Made by a program: the position numbers and the translations under genes. From Polychytrium aggregatum (Eukaryota > Chytridiomycota > Chytridiomycetes > Polychytriales): a stretch of 64,000 bases of DNA. The stretch lies in NCBI RefSeq assembly GCF_025602895.1, contig NW_026516361.1:25652-89651 (forward strand), written 5' to 3'. The notes under the pieces were generated by a model that did no database searches, was not told the DNA's origin, and was given only the letters and a program-made list of their open reading frames with translations. Below are positions 24,069-36,000 of this stretch, piece by piece (within the stretch, counting starts at the first letter, position 1; the number at the start of each line of letters is the position of its first letter).

Positions 24069-24524
24069 GGTTCGTGAAGCGGCGGCCGTTGGTCCGAGGA
24101 GAGTAGGTGGACGGGAGTGGTGGATGATGGCAGAAGAAGAACGGCGGTGCTGGCGGGCGGGTGGGTGGGGGCAGAAGCCACGGCCGGAAGCAACAGCCGG
24201 TCGCGGCGAATCGACGAGGGCGAGGACACGGACGAGAAGGGCGTGCTGGGGATGCCATGCAGCGAGCGACGCTGCGGATGCAGGTTTTGGCGAAGAGCAG
24301 AACGAACGACGATCGAACGACGAGCGAGGGAGATGCGGGATGTTCTGCGTTCTTCGACTGCATCGCCCGGGTGTATTCCATGGTTGCATCCGCACCGTTG
24401 CGCTCCATGATTGCGTCTGCCGACTGAATGCCACGATGACATTCCACAATGGCATTCCGCAATGACATTCCACAATGGCACCCGCATCTGGAATCGATCG
24501 CATGGTCGGCCGCGGTGCACGCAC
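24069..24524. other. Intergenic region with GGAATG-type tandem repeat
   Basis: About 455 bases between the 3' end of the phosphatase and the start of the membrane protein. At about 24428-24482 an 18-base-like unit (CATTCCACAATGG and variants) is repeated three times. No gene. Confidence 0.6.
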
Positions 24525-25724
24525 TCAGGCTCGCTGGGCCGCGACGATCTGCTTCAGATGCGCCAGAACGATGCCGAAGCGATCCCAGGCGATGAACGGA
24601 ACGTTCTCGCGCTGGCACCAAGTCTCCAGGTCCTTTCCGCTCTTTGCAAAGATGACATCGGCCTCGCGGGCAGCGCTGATGTCGGAGATGCCATCGCCCA
24701 CAAAAACCACTACGGGCCGCTGGGCGGTGTCGGCAGAAAGATAGCGCTCGGTGATTGTTCGCAACGTGAGGGACTTGTCGTGGCCGTGCGGGGTTTCGTC
24801 CCGATAGATGATGTCCCAGCCTGCATCGGCGTCGATGCTGATGTCGTTGGCGACAATGTCAAAGAGTCCGCCATGCTCGCTTTCGGAATAGTCCTTCATG
24901 AAGGCCTCAACAATAGGGCGGAGGCCGCTGTATGTGATCCGCATGAGCGACGGTGAGTGAATGATCGTCCGATTGCTTGTCTGTGCAGCCTCCAAAACCA
25001 TAGACCGAGCAACGCAGCTGTTCTTGCCTGCTGACGACGGTAACAGGAATCTTGTGCTGGATACAGTAGCTATGGAACTCGGGAAAGTCGGGGTCGATTT
25101 CAACAGCTGTTTCGGGAGTCAGCGCTCGCACTGGGACAAAATGGGTGCCAGCACTCCAAGGCTCATTCGGCTCCGAAGAATCGATGGGACTGGGACGGCC
25201 ATGCTCGAATCGCACGGGTGAGGAGCAGCAGGAACGGACCTGAGAGAAGATCCATGGCATGCTCGAGGCTCGCCTTGACCGACTTCCACTGTTCCCGGAC
25301 TGCATCTCGGTACGATGTCACGCCGTCGAGCACCTGGGTATCTGGCGTTTCGTGGGTGGCAGGAGAGCAAGATCAATCGGCAAAACGAATCGGGATTGTC
25401 GAGTCAGGGCGATCTCCGGCAAAGATGTCGACTCTGGAGACGATTGTCGTTGGCAAGGATAGTGTTTAACTGACCCAGCGCCTTTCTTCGCTCGGGGCCC
25501 ATGAAGCGGTCCACGATGACGTTTCCAGTATCCTGCGGGACGATCCAGAAGTGTTTTGTGGGTGGAGTGTCAATAAAGGGGGGGAGGAGGCGTTGATGTT
25601 GAATGCCGCTGGATAATGTCGATGCGGAATCTCAGGACAGGCGGGACAAGCACATCGACAAGATTACCGCTGTGCTGACGGTGCCGTCAAAGTCTGTGAA
25701 GACAAGAACTTTCGGATTGCTCAT
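24525..25724 (-). CDS. HAD-superfamily phosphatase (phosphoserine phosphatase/MtnX-like)
   Basis: The first exon (25668-25724) encodes MSNPKVLVFTDFDGTVSTA, with the HAD motif I DxDGT (here DFDGT) that supplies the nucleophilic Asp. A second exon from 25532 reads DTGNVIVDRFMGPERRKALG, and another encodes TQVLDGVTSYRDAVREQWKS. A fourth has PDFPEFHSYCIQHKIPVTVV. The last carries MRITYSGLRPIVEAF, a GHDKSL segment supplying the motif III Lys, and motif IV VVVFVGDGISDISAAREADV with its acidic metal-binding residues. It ends FAKSGKDLETWC... at 24525. The order and spacing match cytosolic fungal class-IB HAD phosphatases annotated as phosphoserine phosphatase-like or MtnX-like. The substrate is not determinable here. 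Intron borders in the middle of the gene are approximate. Confidence 0.85.
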
Positions 25725-26203
25725 GACTGGGAAGATGGCGATGGAGACGGGAGCGGATCGATGGGCGGAACGGGTTGGGCAAGAGGCAGACGGCGTGGAT
25801 GGGCCTGCGCACGCCGCAATCGGTCGTTCGCTGGGGCAATGCCTCGGGAACAATGTCTCGCCCTGGCAATGTCTCGGGGGAGGGCTCTGTACAATGATTC
25901 ATGCTGTGATAGAGAAAAGGAGTGTATTTGTGGAGGAGGTAGAGCCGGCGGCCAGCGAATGGCGAGTATCCAAGAGGCTGAAGAAAGAGAAATGCATGTC
26001 ATAGTAGCTCTCAAGCAACTGGGATCAATGCAATCTGACCGCCGCTTTCCCTTCTTGTCTAGAGTTGAGGGGTCCGTAAATATGCCGATGAAAGATACAC
26101 ATCGGTGAGGGAAATATATGAGCCGATGGGAGGGTGAGCGGACTGAGGCGCCAGACATGTGTCCATCCAGTCGCCACTCCCAGCCAGCAATGACATCAGC
26201 CTA
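25725..26203. other. Intergenic region, no gene seen
   Basis: About 480 bases between the phosphatase start and the 3' end of the first glyoxal oxidase, both on the minus strand. It should contain the phosphatase promoter; no clear TATA or repeat is visible. Confidence 0.5.
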
Positions 26204-28694
26204 TTACAAGAGGGCGATGAACGCGGTGGCCAGAGCCAAGAGGAGGCCAAACAGGTTGGCACCAACAATGGAGCCAGCACTGGTAGTGGTGGTGACTCCG
26301 GGGGGAATGGAGACGTCGGTCTGGGCACCAGGACCAAACAGAACCGTGGCTGCAACTGAGGGGACGCCGCCAGAGAGAGCAAACAGCATCCAGTTGCCAG
26401 GAGGGGCCACAGAACCGTTGGGAGGGAGACGGACATAGATGGTGTCTGAAGTCTGGCCAAGGATGTTCAACACGACAAGGCGCTGGTCGCTGTTGGTCTG
26501 GTGGGTGGTCGAGGCGTAGCGAATGAAGTGAACCTTGTCAATCTTGGTGCCATCGACAGCTGAGGGATTGAGCTTGAAGGCAATCGAGGAACCGTAGGTG
26601 GCACTAGAAGGAGCACTGGTGATGACCGGTCGGGGCTTGCCAGTTTGGAGGTACGGGGGAGTATAGCGCTCCATCTGGGTACCGAAGGGTGAGGTGCACT
26701 TGGTCAAGTCCATGAGCTGTCCCTGGGGAACGTTGAACGGGCTGCAAGGGGTGGTAGCATTGGCGACATCGGTGTTGCCCCAAATGTCGAAGACGTTCTG
26801 CATCTCAGATCCGGCGGTGTAGATGTATCCCGAAGGAGCCAGCAGAGCCACGGAGTGGTACAGGCGGACAACGTGGTAGTTGGCAGTGGGGGTGTGGGTG
26901 TCGGTATCGGGGTCGTAGATCTCGGACTGGAAGTTGGGTCCGCGAGCGTACATGGCTTGACCGGCGTTGCCACCAGCCTGGCCCCAAGAGCCGCCGTTGG
27001 TGTACAGGATCTTGCCATCTGAAGGAAAGACAGCGAGAATGAAAGGAGTGAGCGGCTATACTATCGCTGCGACCAACGGCGATTACGGTGATCATGGGAT
27101 CATGGACATTGCTGGGACCATCCTCGTTATTGTCAGCGATGAACATAACGAGTCTAAGAAGCAGACTCAAACTTACCGGCCATGATGACACCGTCAATCA
27201 TCAGACGAGGGGTCAGCAGAGGGTTCTTGGTGGTCCAGGTGGGGTTGGGAGAGTCGGGGTTGATGCTGATGCACATGTCCGAGGCATCGGGTGTGCTCTT
27301 CTTGCTGCCACCGCAGATCAGAATGGTAGCCTCATAGTTCGGGGGCTTGAGGGGAAGCATGATCGAGTGCGAGGTATAGGGATAGATCCAGGGCTGGTGG
27401 TCGTTGGTGATGCTGGCAGGCATCGAAGGGATTTTGGCAGGGACACTCGGGTTGCCGTAGTCGTTGGTGTCGGTAGCAGGGTCCAGGAGCATTGTCTCGT
27501 TGGCGACAAAGACAAAGACCTTCTTGGAGGGAAGCTGGAAGACGGTGGGGAAAAGCGAGTAGGGGTAGTTCTTGGACAGAATGTTGAGGGGGCGGGGCCA
27601 AGTTCCGGGCTTGGAGGGGTAGTACTCATAGGTGGGGTTGTCGTTGCCGACAGGGTCCCAGGTGCCGGGGTTGTCCACTGTGTGAATGGAATGCAAGACA
27701 AGGTCAGGGCACGCCAGGGGCAAAGGCAACGACCAAGGCGACGGCCAAGGCGATGACCAAGGCGACGACCAAGGCAGGCAACATACGGAGCCAGCAACGG
27801 TGGTCGAAGCGATGGATACACAGATTCAGACATGACCCCCTCGATGAATGATGGCCGGGGACAAGCACCGGGACACTTACAGATAATGTTGTTGTTCGAT
27901 CCAGAGAAAATGATGACAGTACCATCATAGAGCGTGGCAGAGGTAGGGTACCAGCGCTTGGTGGTCATCGGGCCGATGGAGAGATCCCAGGTTCCGCCAG
28001 CGCAAGAAGTGTCGCCGACGGCGCAAGGCTTGAAGAGGCGGCGGGCAAAGTGGCCATCGGTAGGGATGGCATTGCCACGGATGGTGTCGGCAGTGAAGTT
28101 GTCACCGCCGACGACGAAGACGTTGCCGTCGGGCAGCTGGACATGGTGACTGCAGAAGGGGTTCATGTCGAGGGTCGGGGTCAGAGTGTAGAGGATGGAG
28201 CTAGGGTCGCCATTGTACTTGGACGGGTCCAGCTCGGTGGAGACCGAGGGATACTGTCTGCCATCGTTGACGGTGATGGGGTTGGAGGGATACTGGAGGA
28301 AGGAGAGCGACGGCTCAGAAGACATGTTCACAGAGGGCCGGGACAGACAGGGGGATCACAAGGGCGGAGGCAGCAGCAACAGCAACAGCAGCAGCAACAG
28401 CACCAGCACCAGCACCAGCAGAGCAATCCTGCACCGACAGTCTCCCGGCAGCAGAGCCAAGGGACGCCGCCGATCGAGGGCAAAGGCAGAGCCCGATGCA
28501 GAGTGGACACTTACGGGCCAGATGTGGGGACGCTCCATGCACAGGAAGCGCTCGTTCGGGAGCAGAGCCAGATGGATGCAGACGACACCGGTTTGGCCGA
28601 TGATTTCGAACTTGCCGTTGGTGGTGTTTTGGGCAGCAGCAAGGGTGGCCAGCGAGGCGCCGGCGAGCGAGAGCCAGTTGAGGAGCTTGGTCAT
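26204..28694 (-). CDS. GPI-anchored glyoxal oxidase-like copper radical oxidase, copy A
   Basis: Exons (complement) 28515-28694, 27881-28292, 27177-27677 and 26204-27018 join in phase to 635 residues. Glyoxal oxidases oxidise aldehydes to acids and release H2O2 outside the cell. The order is: signal peptide (MTKLLNWLSLAGASLATLAAA), seven-bladed Kelch-type domain, C-terminal DUF1929-like domain, and a hydrophobic tail (GANLFGLLLALATAFIALL) preceded by Ser/Thr, typical of a GPI anchor. All expected copper and radical residues are present. The thioether Cys is in NPFCSHHVQ (about residue 107), and its Tyr partner is in KRWYPT (about residue 175). The axial Tyr-His is in RLYHSVALL and the last His in STTHQTNSDQR. 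It is a tandem paralogue of the next gene upstream, with identical exon phases. Introns 1 and 2 contain CAG/CAC-rich and 12-base tandem repeats. Confidence 0.93.
27721..27780 (+). repeat. 12-base tandem repeat in intron 2 of glyoxal oxidase copy A
   Basis: Units like AAGGCGACGACC are repeated about four times with small changes, all inside the intron between 27677 and 27881. Confidence 0.8.
28364..28424 (+). repeat. CAG/CAA/CAC repeat in intron 1 of glyoxal oxidase copy A
   Basis: Runs of GCAGCAACAGCAACAGCAG and CACCAGCACCAGCACCAG lie inside the intron between 28292 and 28515. In one minus-strand frame they mimic a poly-Cys/Leu stretch, which is not translated if the splicing given here is right. 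Confidence 0.8.
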
Positions 28695-29703
28695 GGCGAC
28701 GACGAGAGCCGGGGCAGGTGGTGAGAGGCGACGGCGACGGCGACGACGAAGCAGGAGGATGGCCCGAGCGGCGGAAGAGGAGCGACAGCCGGCCGACCAG
28801 GCGACAAAACCTCCTGCGAAAATATATACGATTTCTTTGGGCCATCGCCCCCATCCACGGACAGAAACACGCTCGGTTTTTGCGGGGAGCACGGGGACAG
28901 GGCGACTTTGCCGCCGCGGCTGCAGCGTTGTTGCTGTGAAGCCTCGCAGCTGTGGGCTGGAGGCATTCGATCTGTGCACAAGCCCTTGCCGTGGTGGAGC
29001 CGCAGAGACAACAGTGTCACCCGCCGTGCCAGCCACGGCGCCTGGCGGACAAGCGGCCCCCACAGACAAGGGCTTGTGCTGTGCCCAATGGTGTGGCGCC
29101 GTTGCCGGGAGTGCTCGGTGCTGAGCGGTGAGCAGGAGTCTCCCCAGTTGATCCCCCTGGCTCGCTCGGGGCTCTGCTGCCTGGGCTGCTAATGTCGCAC
29201 GACATGTGCATAGTCGCGGTGTGTCCGGCGGCCCACACAGCAGCCCGGAGACTGCCGAATATTCGCTGTTGCCGTCGGAAGGATCAGGCGAGAGAGGAGT
29301 GCCATATCCATGCCGCACTCAACCTGCATACATATCACGCACGCTTCCATCATCCACAGCGACCGTCTGCAATGCCCAGGCGATCGGATACCTGGGCCCA
29401 TTCTTCCACATCGTCGCGATGCCAGTGCCTCCCTCGGGGAGGCACAATATCGGTGCGCCGATTAATCGTCGCCAATCGAGATTGACTGGGTATATCGTCA
29501 AACGCGTATGTTCCACTCTAATCCAAATCAAAAAATGTATATTGCCAACCAAGACGGGGGAAATCGAACAGCTGATCCCAAAACGGACACTGTCCTTGCT
29601 TTTCTTACACCCGCAGTTGTAACAAGCATAGAGTCGCCCGCACCATCTCGTGAGGAAGCGGACGCACGGCAACAGAAAGCGTTGAGCCACATGAGCCAAC
29701 CAA
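28695..29703. other. Intergenic region between the tandem glyoxal oxidase genes
   Basis: About 1 kb upstream of copy A. An A/T-rich ATATATA element at about 28819-28827 lies roughly 125 bases before the start of copy A (minus strand) and may be its TATA region. No gene is visible. Confidence 0.5.
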
Positions 29704-32115
29704 CTAGATCAGCGAAGCCATTAGTGTGCCAAGAAGGACAACAGCAACGGCAAAGAAATTTGCACCGAAGATTGAGCTGGCACCAGACTTGGAGGCACCT
29801 GGGGGAATGGAGACGTCGGTCTGGGCACCAGGACCAAACAGAACCGTGGCTGCAACTGAGGGGACGCCGCCAGAGAGAGCAAACAGCATCCAGTTGCCAG
29901 GAGGGGCCACAGAACCGTTGGGAGGGAGACGGACATAGATGGTGTCTGAAGTCTGGCCAAGGATGTTCAACACGACAAGGCGCTGGTCGCTGTTGGTCTG
30001 GTGGGTGGTCGAGGCATACCGAACAAAGTGAACCTTGTCAATCTTGGTGCCATCGACGGCCGAGGGATTGAGCTTGAAGGCAATCGAGGAACCGTAGGTG
30101 GCATTGGAGGGAGCGCTGGTGATGACCGGTCGAGGGTTGCCGGTCAACAGGTAAGGGGGAGTGAATCGCTCCATTTTGGTTCCAAAGGGCGATGTGCACT
30201 GGGTCATGTCCATCAGCACGCCGCTCTTGTCGGTGATGCCAGCGCTGGTGTTGTACATTGGGTTGTCGGGGCTGCAGATGGATGAGAGGTTGGCGACATC
30301 GGTGTTGCCCCAAATGTCGAAGATGTTCTGCATCTCAGATCCGGCGGTGTAGATGTAACCCGAAGGAGCCAGCAGAGCCACGGAGTGGTACATCCGGACG
30401 ATGGAGTACGAAGCGACAGGCGTGTGGGTGTCGGTATCGGGATCGTAGATCTCGGACTGGAAGTTGGGTCCACGAGCGTACATGGCTTGACCGGCGTTGC
30501 CACCAGCCTGGCCCCACGCACCGCCATTGGTGTACAGAATCTTGCCGTCTAGAGCAGCGCGTTCGGAATACAGAGTCAGCATACAGCAGAGTACATGACC
30601 AACGAATACAGGCTCGAACGAGAGCACGCGAAGCTTATCGCAAGACATGCAGATGACGAATGTACACGCGCATGATTCTTACCGGCCATGATGACACCGT
30701 CAATCATCAGACGAGGAGTCCGCAGAGGGTTCTTGGTGGTCCAGGTGGGGTTGGGAGAGTCGGGGTTGATGCTGATGCACATGTCCGAGGCATCGGGTGT
30801 GCTCTTCTTGCTGCCACCACAAATCTGGATATTCGCTTCATAGTTCGGGGGCTTGAGGGGAAGCATGATCGAGTGCGAGGTATAGGGATAGATCCAGGGC
30901 TGGTGGTCGTTGGTGATGTTGGCAGGCATCGAAGGGACCTTGGGAGGGATGCTGGGGTTGTTGTAGTCATGTGTATCGGTCGCGGTATCAAAGAGCATTG
31001 TCTCGTTGGCGACAAAGACAAAGACCTTCTTGGAGGGAAGCTGGAAGACGGTGGGGAAGAGCGAGTAGGGGTAGTTCTTGATAAGGATGTCCAGAGGGCG
31101 GGGCCAAGTTCCGGGCTTGGAGGGGTAGTACTCATAGGTGGGGTTGTCGTTGCCGACAGGGTCCCAGGTACTGGGGCTATCGACTGGAATTTGGAGCGGA
31201 ATGACGAAATATAGTTCATCAGTGGCGGCCAGGATCGGACTGAGCGAATTGCTCCGGCTCTCCTCCAGGTTTGGATTGCAAGGGCGCGCCGAACAAGATC
31301 TCCCGCAAATCCACGGACTACTCACGGTCAATGTTGAGGTTGCTGCCGGAGAGGAAAAAGATATTGCCATCATAGAGAGTAACGGCAGTGGGATACCAGC
31401 GCTTGGTGCTCATGGGACCCATCGAGAGGTCCCAGGTGCCGATCGTGCAGTTGGTGGCACCGGCGGGACAAGGGCGGTAGATACGTCTCATGTTGTGGCC
31501 ATCGAGCTCGTACGAGTTGCCGTTGTCTGGGATGATGGTTGACTTGTCACCGCCGACGACAAAGACGTTGCCGTCGGCCATCTGCACGTGGTGGCCGCAG
31601 AAGGGACTGTAGTCCATCTTGGGAGTGACCTGGTACAGATTGGAGTTGGGATCGCCCGTGTACTTGGAGGGATCGAGCTCGACAGTGAGACTGGGGTACT
31701 TGCTCCCAGCAAAGGTGTTTTGGTTTGGTTGGTACTAGAGCGGTGCGGGAAGGAGAACGAGGAAGGCGGTGATGCTGATTAGATGCGAGAGCTTGCCACA
31801 AATCACAGGGTTGATGAAGGCGGCATCCAGTCTGCCGGGTCCACCGAGGCAACAGCAGCGTTCCCACCAAGGGGCTGTGAGAGATAAGCATAGGACCAAT
31901 GCAGGTACTCCAGGAAGCAAGCACCGACTTACAGGGAAAGGATGGGGTCGTTCCATGCACAAGAAGCGCTCGTTCGGAAGGAGAATCAAGTGGATGCAAG
32001 TGACACCCGTGTTTCCGATGACATCCCACTTGCCCGGGAGGTTCTGCTGGCCCAGGACCGATGGAGCCAAGGTGCTAGCGGCCAGCAAGGCGAGAGTCGC
32101 CGATGATGCTTTCAT
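29704..32115 (-). CDS. GPI-anchored glyoxal oxidase-like copper radical oxidase, copy B
   Basis: Exons (complement) 31933-32115, 31326-31734, 30683-31183 and 29704-30548 join in phase to 645 residues. Domain order, exon phases and the 501-base third exon match copy A exactly. The signal peptide is MKASSATLALLAASTLAPSVLG. The radical and copper residues are present: Cys in SPFCGHHVQ, Tyr in KRWYPT, Tyr-His in RMYHSVALL, and His in STTHQTNSDQR. The tail (ASSIFGANFFAVAVVLLGTL) again looks like a GPI-anchor signal. Copy B has about ten extra residues near CSPDNPMYNTSAGITDKSG. Part of the last exon is identical in DNA to copy A (see finding). A CATATAAG element about 160 bases upstream may be the TATA region. 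The product should sit in the wall or outer membrane and make H2O2 from aldehydes. Confidence 0.93.
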
Positions 32116-33067
32116 GACTGCGATCTGGGGTGATGTGCGGGGTACATGAGACCGAGTCGTGATAGACATGCCTGGGAAACAGGTGCTCAGACACTCCGAG
32201 TTACTTTGCTTTTGACACTGCTTACATTTGGTGAGACTGGTGGAAGGTTTGAGATAGCGAAATATGTTCGAAGCTTATATGGCGGCCCCCAGGAGACAAG
32301 ACCGATGAGAGAGGGAGAAGAGTATGCCGTCTGGCAGATATGACGCAGCAACAACGACGGCTCTCGCAGCACATGGATGCTTGGGCGGCCCCGGGACCGG
32401 ATCTGTATTTATTGAGGTGTCGCGGAGCGAGACAGCCCGCTGTGCGACGGCATGGCATGGGCTCGATCATACCTGACTCATTGCTGGCATGTGCGACATG
32501 CGGGTGGTGGGCGGACGCAGCGAGGAGCGCGTCTGGGGACAGCAAAACGAGCGCACCGACCGGGCCTTGGGGAGGACGACAAGGCCCGAGAGACATGGGC
32601 ACTTGCGGGTGGCGTGGATGCATGACGGATGCTGACTGCGATGCGATCGGCGGACGATCCGGACCAGGCCGCCATGGTTGGCCGAGTCCCGCTTGGATGG
32701 GATGATGCCATTCGCTGTGCAGCAGCGACACAGAATCCACACACAGAACACAGCACACAGCACACAACACACAGCACAGAACACATCACACATCACACAA
32801 CACACAGAACACATCACACAACGCTGCCGACTGGCCGAGTCCTTGTTGTGGTGAGGGATTTTTGCGGTGTCTGTATTACCCCGGCTGTGTCTGCGCTGCC
32901 ACCGTGCCAGGAGCAGTCGCGGCAAAGGGCGTCCTCTGACACAGCCTTGCTCCTTGCCCCCCCCCTCGCAAACAGGAGCCCCGCCCCCCTTGCCGCTCTT
33001 CCGTCCTCGTCAGCAGGATCGCATGCACCACATGCCGGCGAAAGCCAGATCATCTTGCCAGCCCAAT
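32116..33067. other. Intergenic region with CA-rich repeat
   Basis: About 950 bases without a gene. A degenerate CACACA/GAACACATCACA tract occupies about 32735-32822. Confidence 0.6.
32735..32822 (+). repeat. Degenerate CA-rich tandem repeat
   Basis: Alternating ACACAG, ACACAA and ACATCAC units in noncoding DNA. Confidence 0.85.
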
Positions 33068-36000
33068 TCACAGCCCCGGCGGATGCGTGAAGAGCCGCGA
33101 AAAGACAGATCGGCTCGTTGCAATGTCGGTTCCCCCAACGAGGATACTCGAGACCTCGTTCTGGAGGGCTATGCCGCGGATCAGGTTGGCCTCCGCAAAG
33201 GTCACGCCCCCAACGACCACGACAATCATGCTCGAGAACTGCGACGGGTGGGGCGCACCTCCGAGAAGACGGCTGAGGGGCGGCGTCGTTGGGATGGGTG
33301 GTGGTGGGCAGAGGCAGGACAGCAGGACAGCGGGACAGCGAGAGGCAAGACGGTGGATGGCAGAGCGGGTGGGTGCAAACGGTTGCATGTGGTCAATGCG
33401 ATGAGCCAACACACTTCAAGGATGCGGTCCCAGCGAAACAATCTGGCTTTGGCGGGCCCAACGCACCGCAGCAGACGAGAGACCGAGAGGCGGCGCAGAC
33501 GCAGCAGACATGGACGAGCGACACCAGAGGTCCAAGGCCGGATGTCAACGCATCACCCGGACTCATTGCCGGTCGCATCGCCCAGCTCCTCTCTATCAGC
33601 CGATCAACTTTGCAGCGGCCAGTCCGATATGACCGAGGGATTGCATGCACAAACCTAAAGCTGAATCCGCCAATAACGCTGCCTGGATAGGGAACGTGTG
33701 TGAGATCGGACACATCGGGCTGCCCGGGCGGAGGGCGGCCCTTGAAGATTGTCTCCATCACTTGCTGGACCAGAGGCTTGTACAGCTCGGCCGAGGACGG
33801 ATCCAGCACGGAGCTGATGGTTCGAGGCGGCAGGGATGAGAGTCGCGGGCACCAACATTGTCGATGGTGAGAACTGAGTACGAGCCAGTAACTCGGAAAG
33901 CGATCGAGCTGCAAGAAAGGGACCACGCCCCGTCGTCGGAAGCCTTACTGAAAGTGCTTGAGCTCGCTGCGGGCCGCTCGGATCCGCTTGAGAGTGCTGA
34001 ACGTATCTCGGATCCACCGATCGACCTCGGCCGCCTGTGGCGAGTTCCTCTGTGGGCTCTCGTACTCTTGGGAATCGCCAAAGGACTCCAGATGCGAGTC
34101 AAAGTCGACATCCCAGTCGGTTTCCCAGCCATCCTGGTGTCCCCATCATGAAAGCCAGAGATTCACTTGTTGGTCAGGTCTGCAAGACTGTATCGCTTAC
34201 GAACACTGCCACATCACTGACCGGCTCGGCTCGGCTCCGCTCGACAACAGGAGCAGAGTTGCATGTCAACTCACGGTCGAGGGTTGCTTTGGCTTGGCCT
34301 GTGCGTGAGGCTGGGCTGGACCCAGGAGTGCTCGCTTGAAGGCCTCCTTGAGGGTCTGCTCATCGCGGGCACTGAATGATACAGTGCTGCCAACGAGGGC
34401 ATGGACCAGGATCGTAAAGTCGAGCGTATCCTCCAACGTAAACTGAGATCGACCGTCGCCTGCAAGTACCAGAGCCGCGGCGTTAAAGAGCAGCACTCGT
34501 CAGGGCAGGATGGGTTGTCACCAACGCTGCGTCCTTGCACTGCACTAGCTCCTACCTCTCGGAAGCATGCTGGCGATCTGCTGGATGACCACACTCGAGT
34601 CCATTGTCTCGGAAAGTGCAAGCATGGTGGTTTTCTCGATGCCAAGGAGATCGCTCCAGTTGCTCGAGCGACTAGCTTCGCCCCCCCGTCCATGATGGTG
34701 GTCCACCCAACCGATAGCGTTAGACTCAGTCGACTTGTACCAGCCGGCCACGAATGCGCTGCTTACGTTTTGATGATCACAACGACAGCAGCCGCCAGCG
34801 TCTGCAGAAACGCGCTGTTTTCGTAGACGAAGGCATTGTCTTGTTGCATGATCGTCTGCAGTATAGCATGCAACTCTGTCGGCGTCAGAGCTCGGGTTCC
34901 CTGGAGGAGAATACGATGATGCAATTATATCAGGCCCGTAAAGCCAAGTTAATACACAACCCTGGTAACGGCTGATCCGCACAATAGCACTCCACAGGGC
35001 AGAAGCAGAGGCAGATAGACACACAAAGGCGGTATACAGATCAGCACATTACCTTGGCTGCTGCATTTGGCAGCGCCAGATTCTGGTGCTGGACAATGTC
35101 CATCAATCGGTTGCTTTGGATCGGAAATATGATGCCTCCGTTAGAGAGCAAATATACATCGTGCTGCGGCTCCAACGGCAGCTGAGATTGCCACACGGCG
35201 GATACAATCAGAAAAAGCAGGAAACTATGAAGGGAGGGTGCGATATGCTTACCGAATCAAGCCAAGCGCTTCCTTCTGAGAAAGCGCGGTCAGTTCATCA
35301 AGAAGACCAGTAGAGTCCACGCTCATCCCGTGGGCCAGAGAAAAGACCGCTATGGAGGTGACGGATGGTCGTTAGCAGGTCCTAGAGCGAGGCGCTAATG
35401 CCACACCGAGATCAAAGCCCTGAACCGAACACAGCCTCGGGGCCAGCACGAGGAGAATACAGACTACTCACCGGTATCAGACAATTCAGGCGCATCATCC
35501 AGCAGCTGCTCCGCCGGAATGGCAATATCCACCGAGCACGGCGTGACCCTGGGGAAGACCTGGTATAGCTGATCCAAGATGTTTTCCGAGTGCTGCATCG
35601 GCGAGACCAGATCCAGGTTCTGGGTGCACGTGTCCATGAGCAGAAATTAAACAAGAGCACGAATGCAGCATCAACCCGCAAAGACGGCACTTGATTTGTC
35701 TGCGAGCAGCACTGGGGAAAGCACACACCAAACGCCGACGACGAGCGGGGGGCATGGCGTGACAGCCGACTGGATAGCCTCGGTCGCCGGTACATCGGCT
35801 GCGGGCCAATGCAAGCGAGCTCTGCTGGCTGATCTCCACCTACCCGATCTATCAAAATTACAGCGACATTGCGGTCGGACGACCTTCTTGCAGCCAACGA
35901 GGAGTTGGCTATTACACTTTTGGCGATCCGCTTTGAGGTCTCGCCTGTGGAGTCGAGGCGAATCCGATATGTGTCAGACGCCATACGATACAAAGATATT

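Noticed and set aside
28356-29318. Minus-strand open frame of 320 codons over the start of glyoxal oxidase A
   Set aside because: It contains the true first exon, but extends upstream through promoter sequence and downstream through the repeat-filled intron; the signal peptide starts at 28694.
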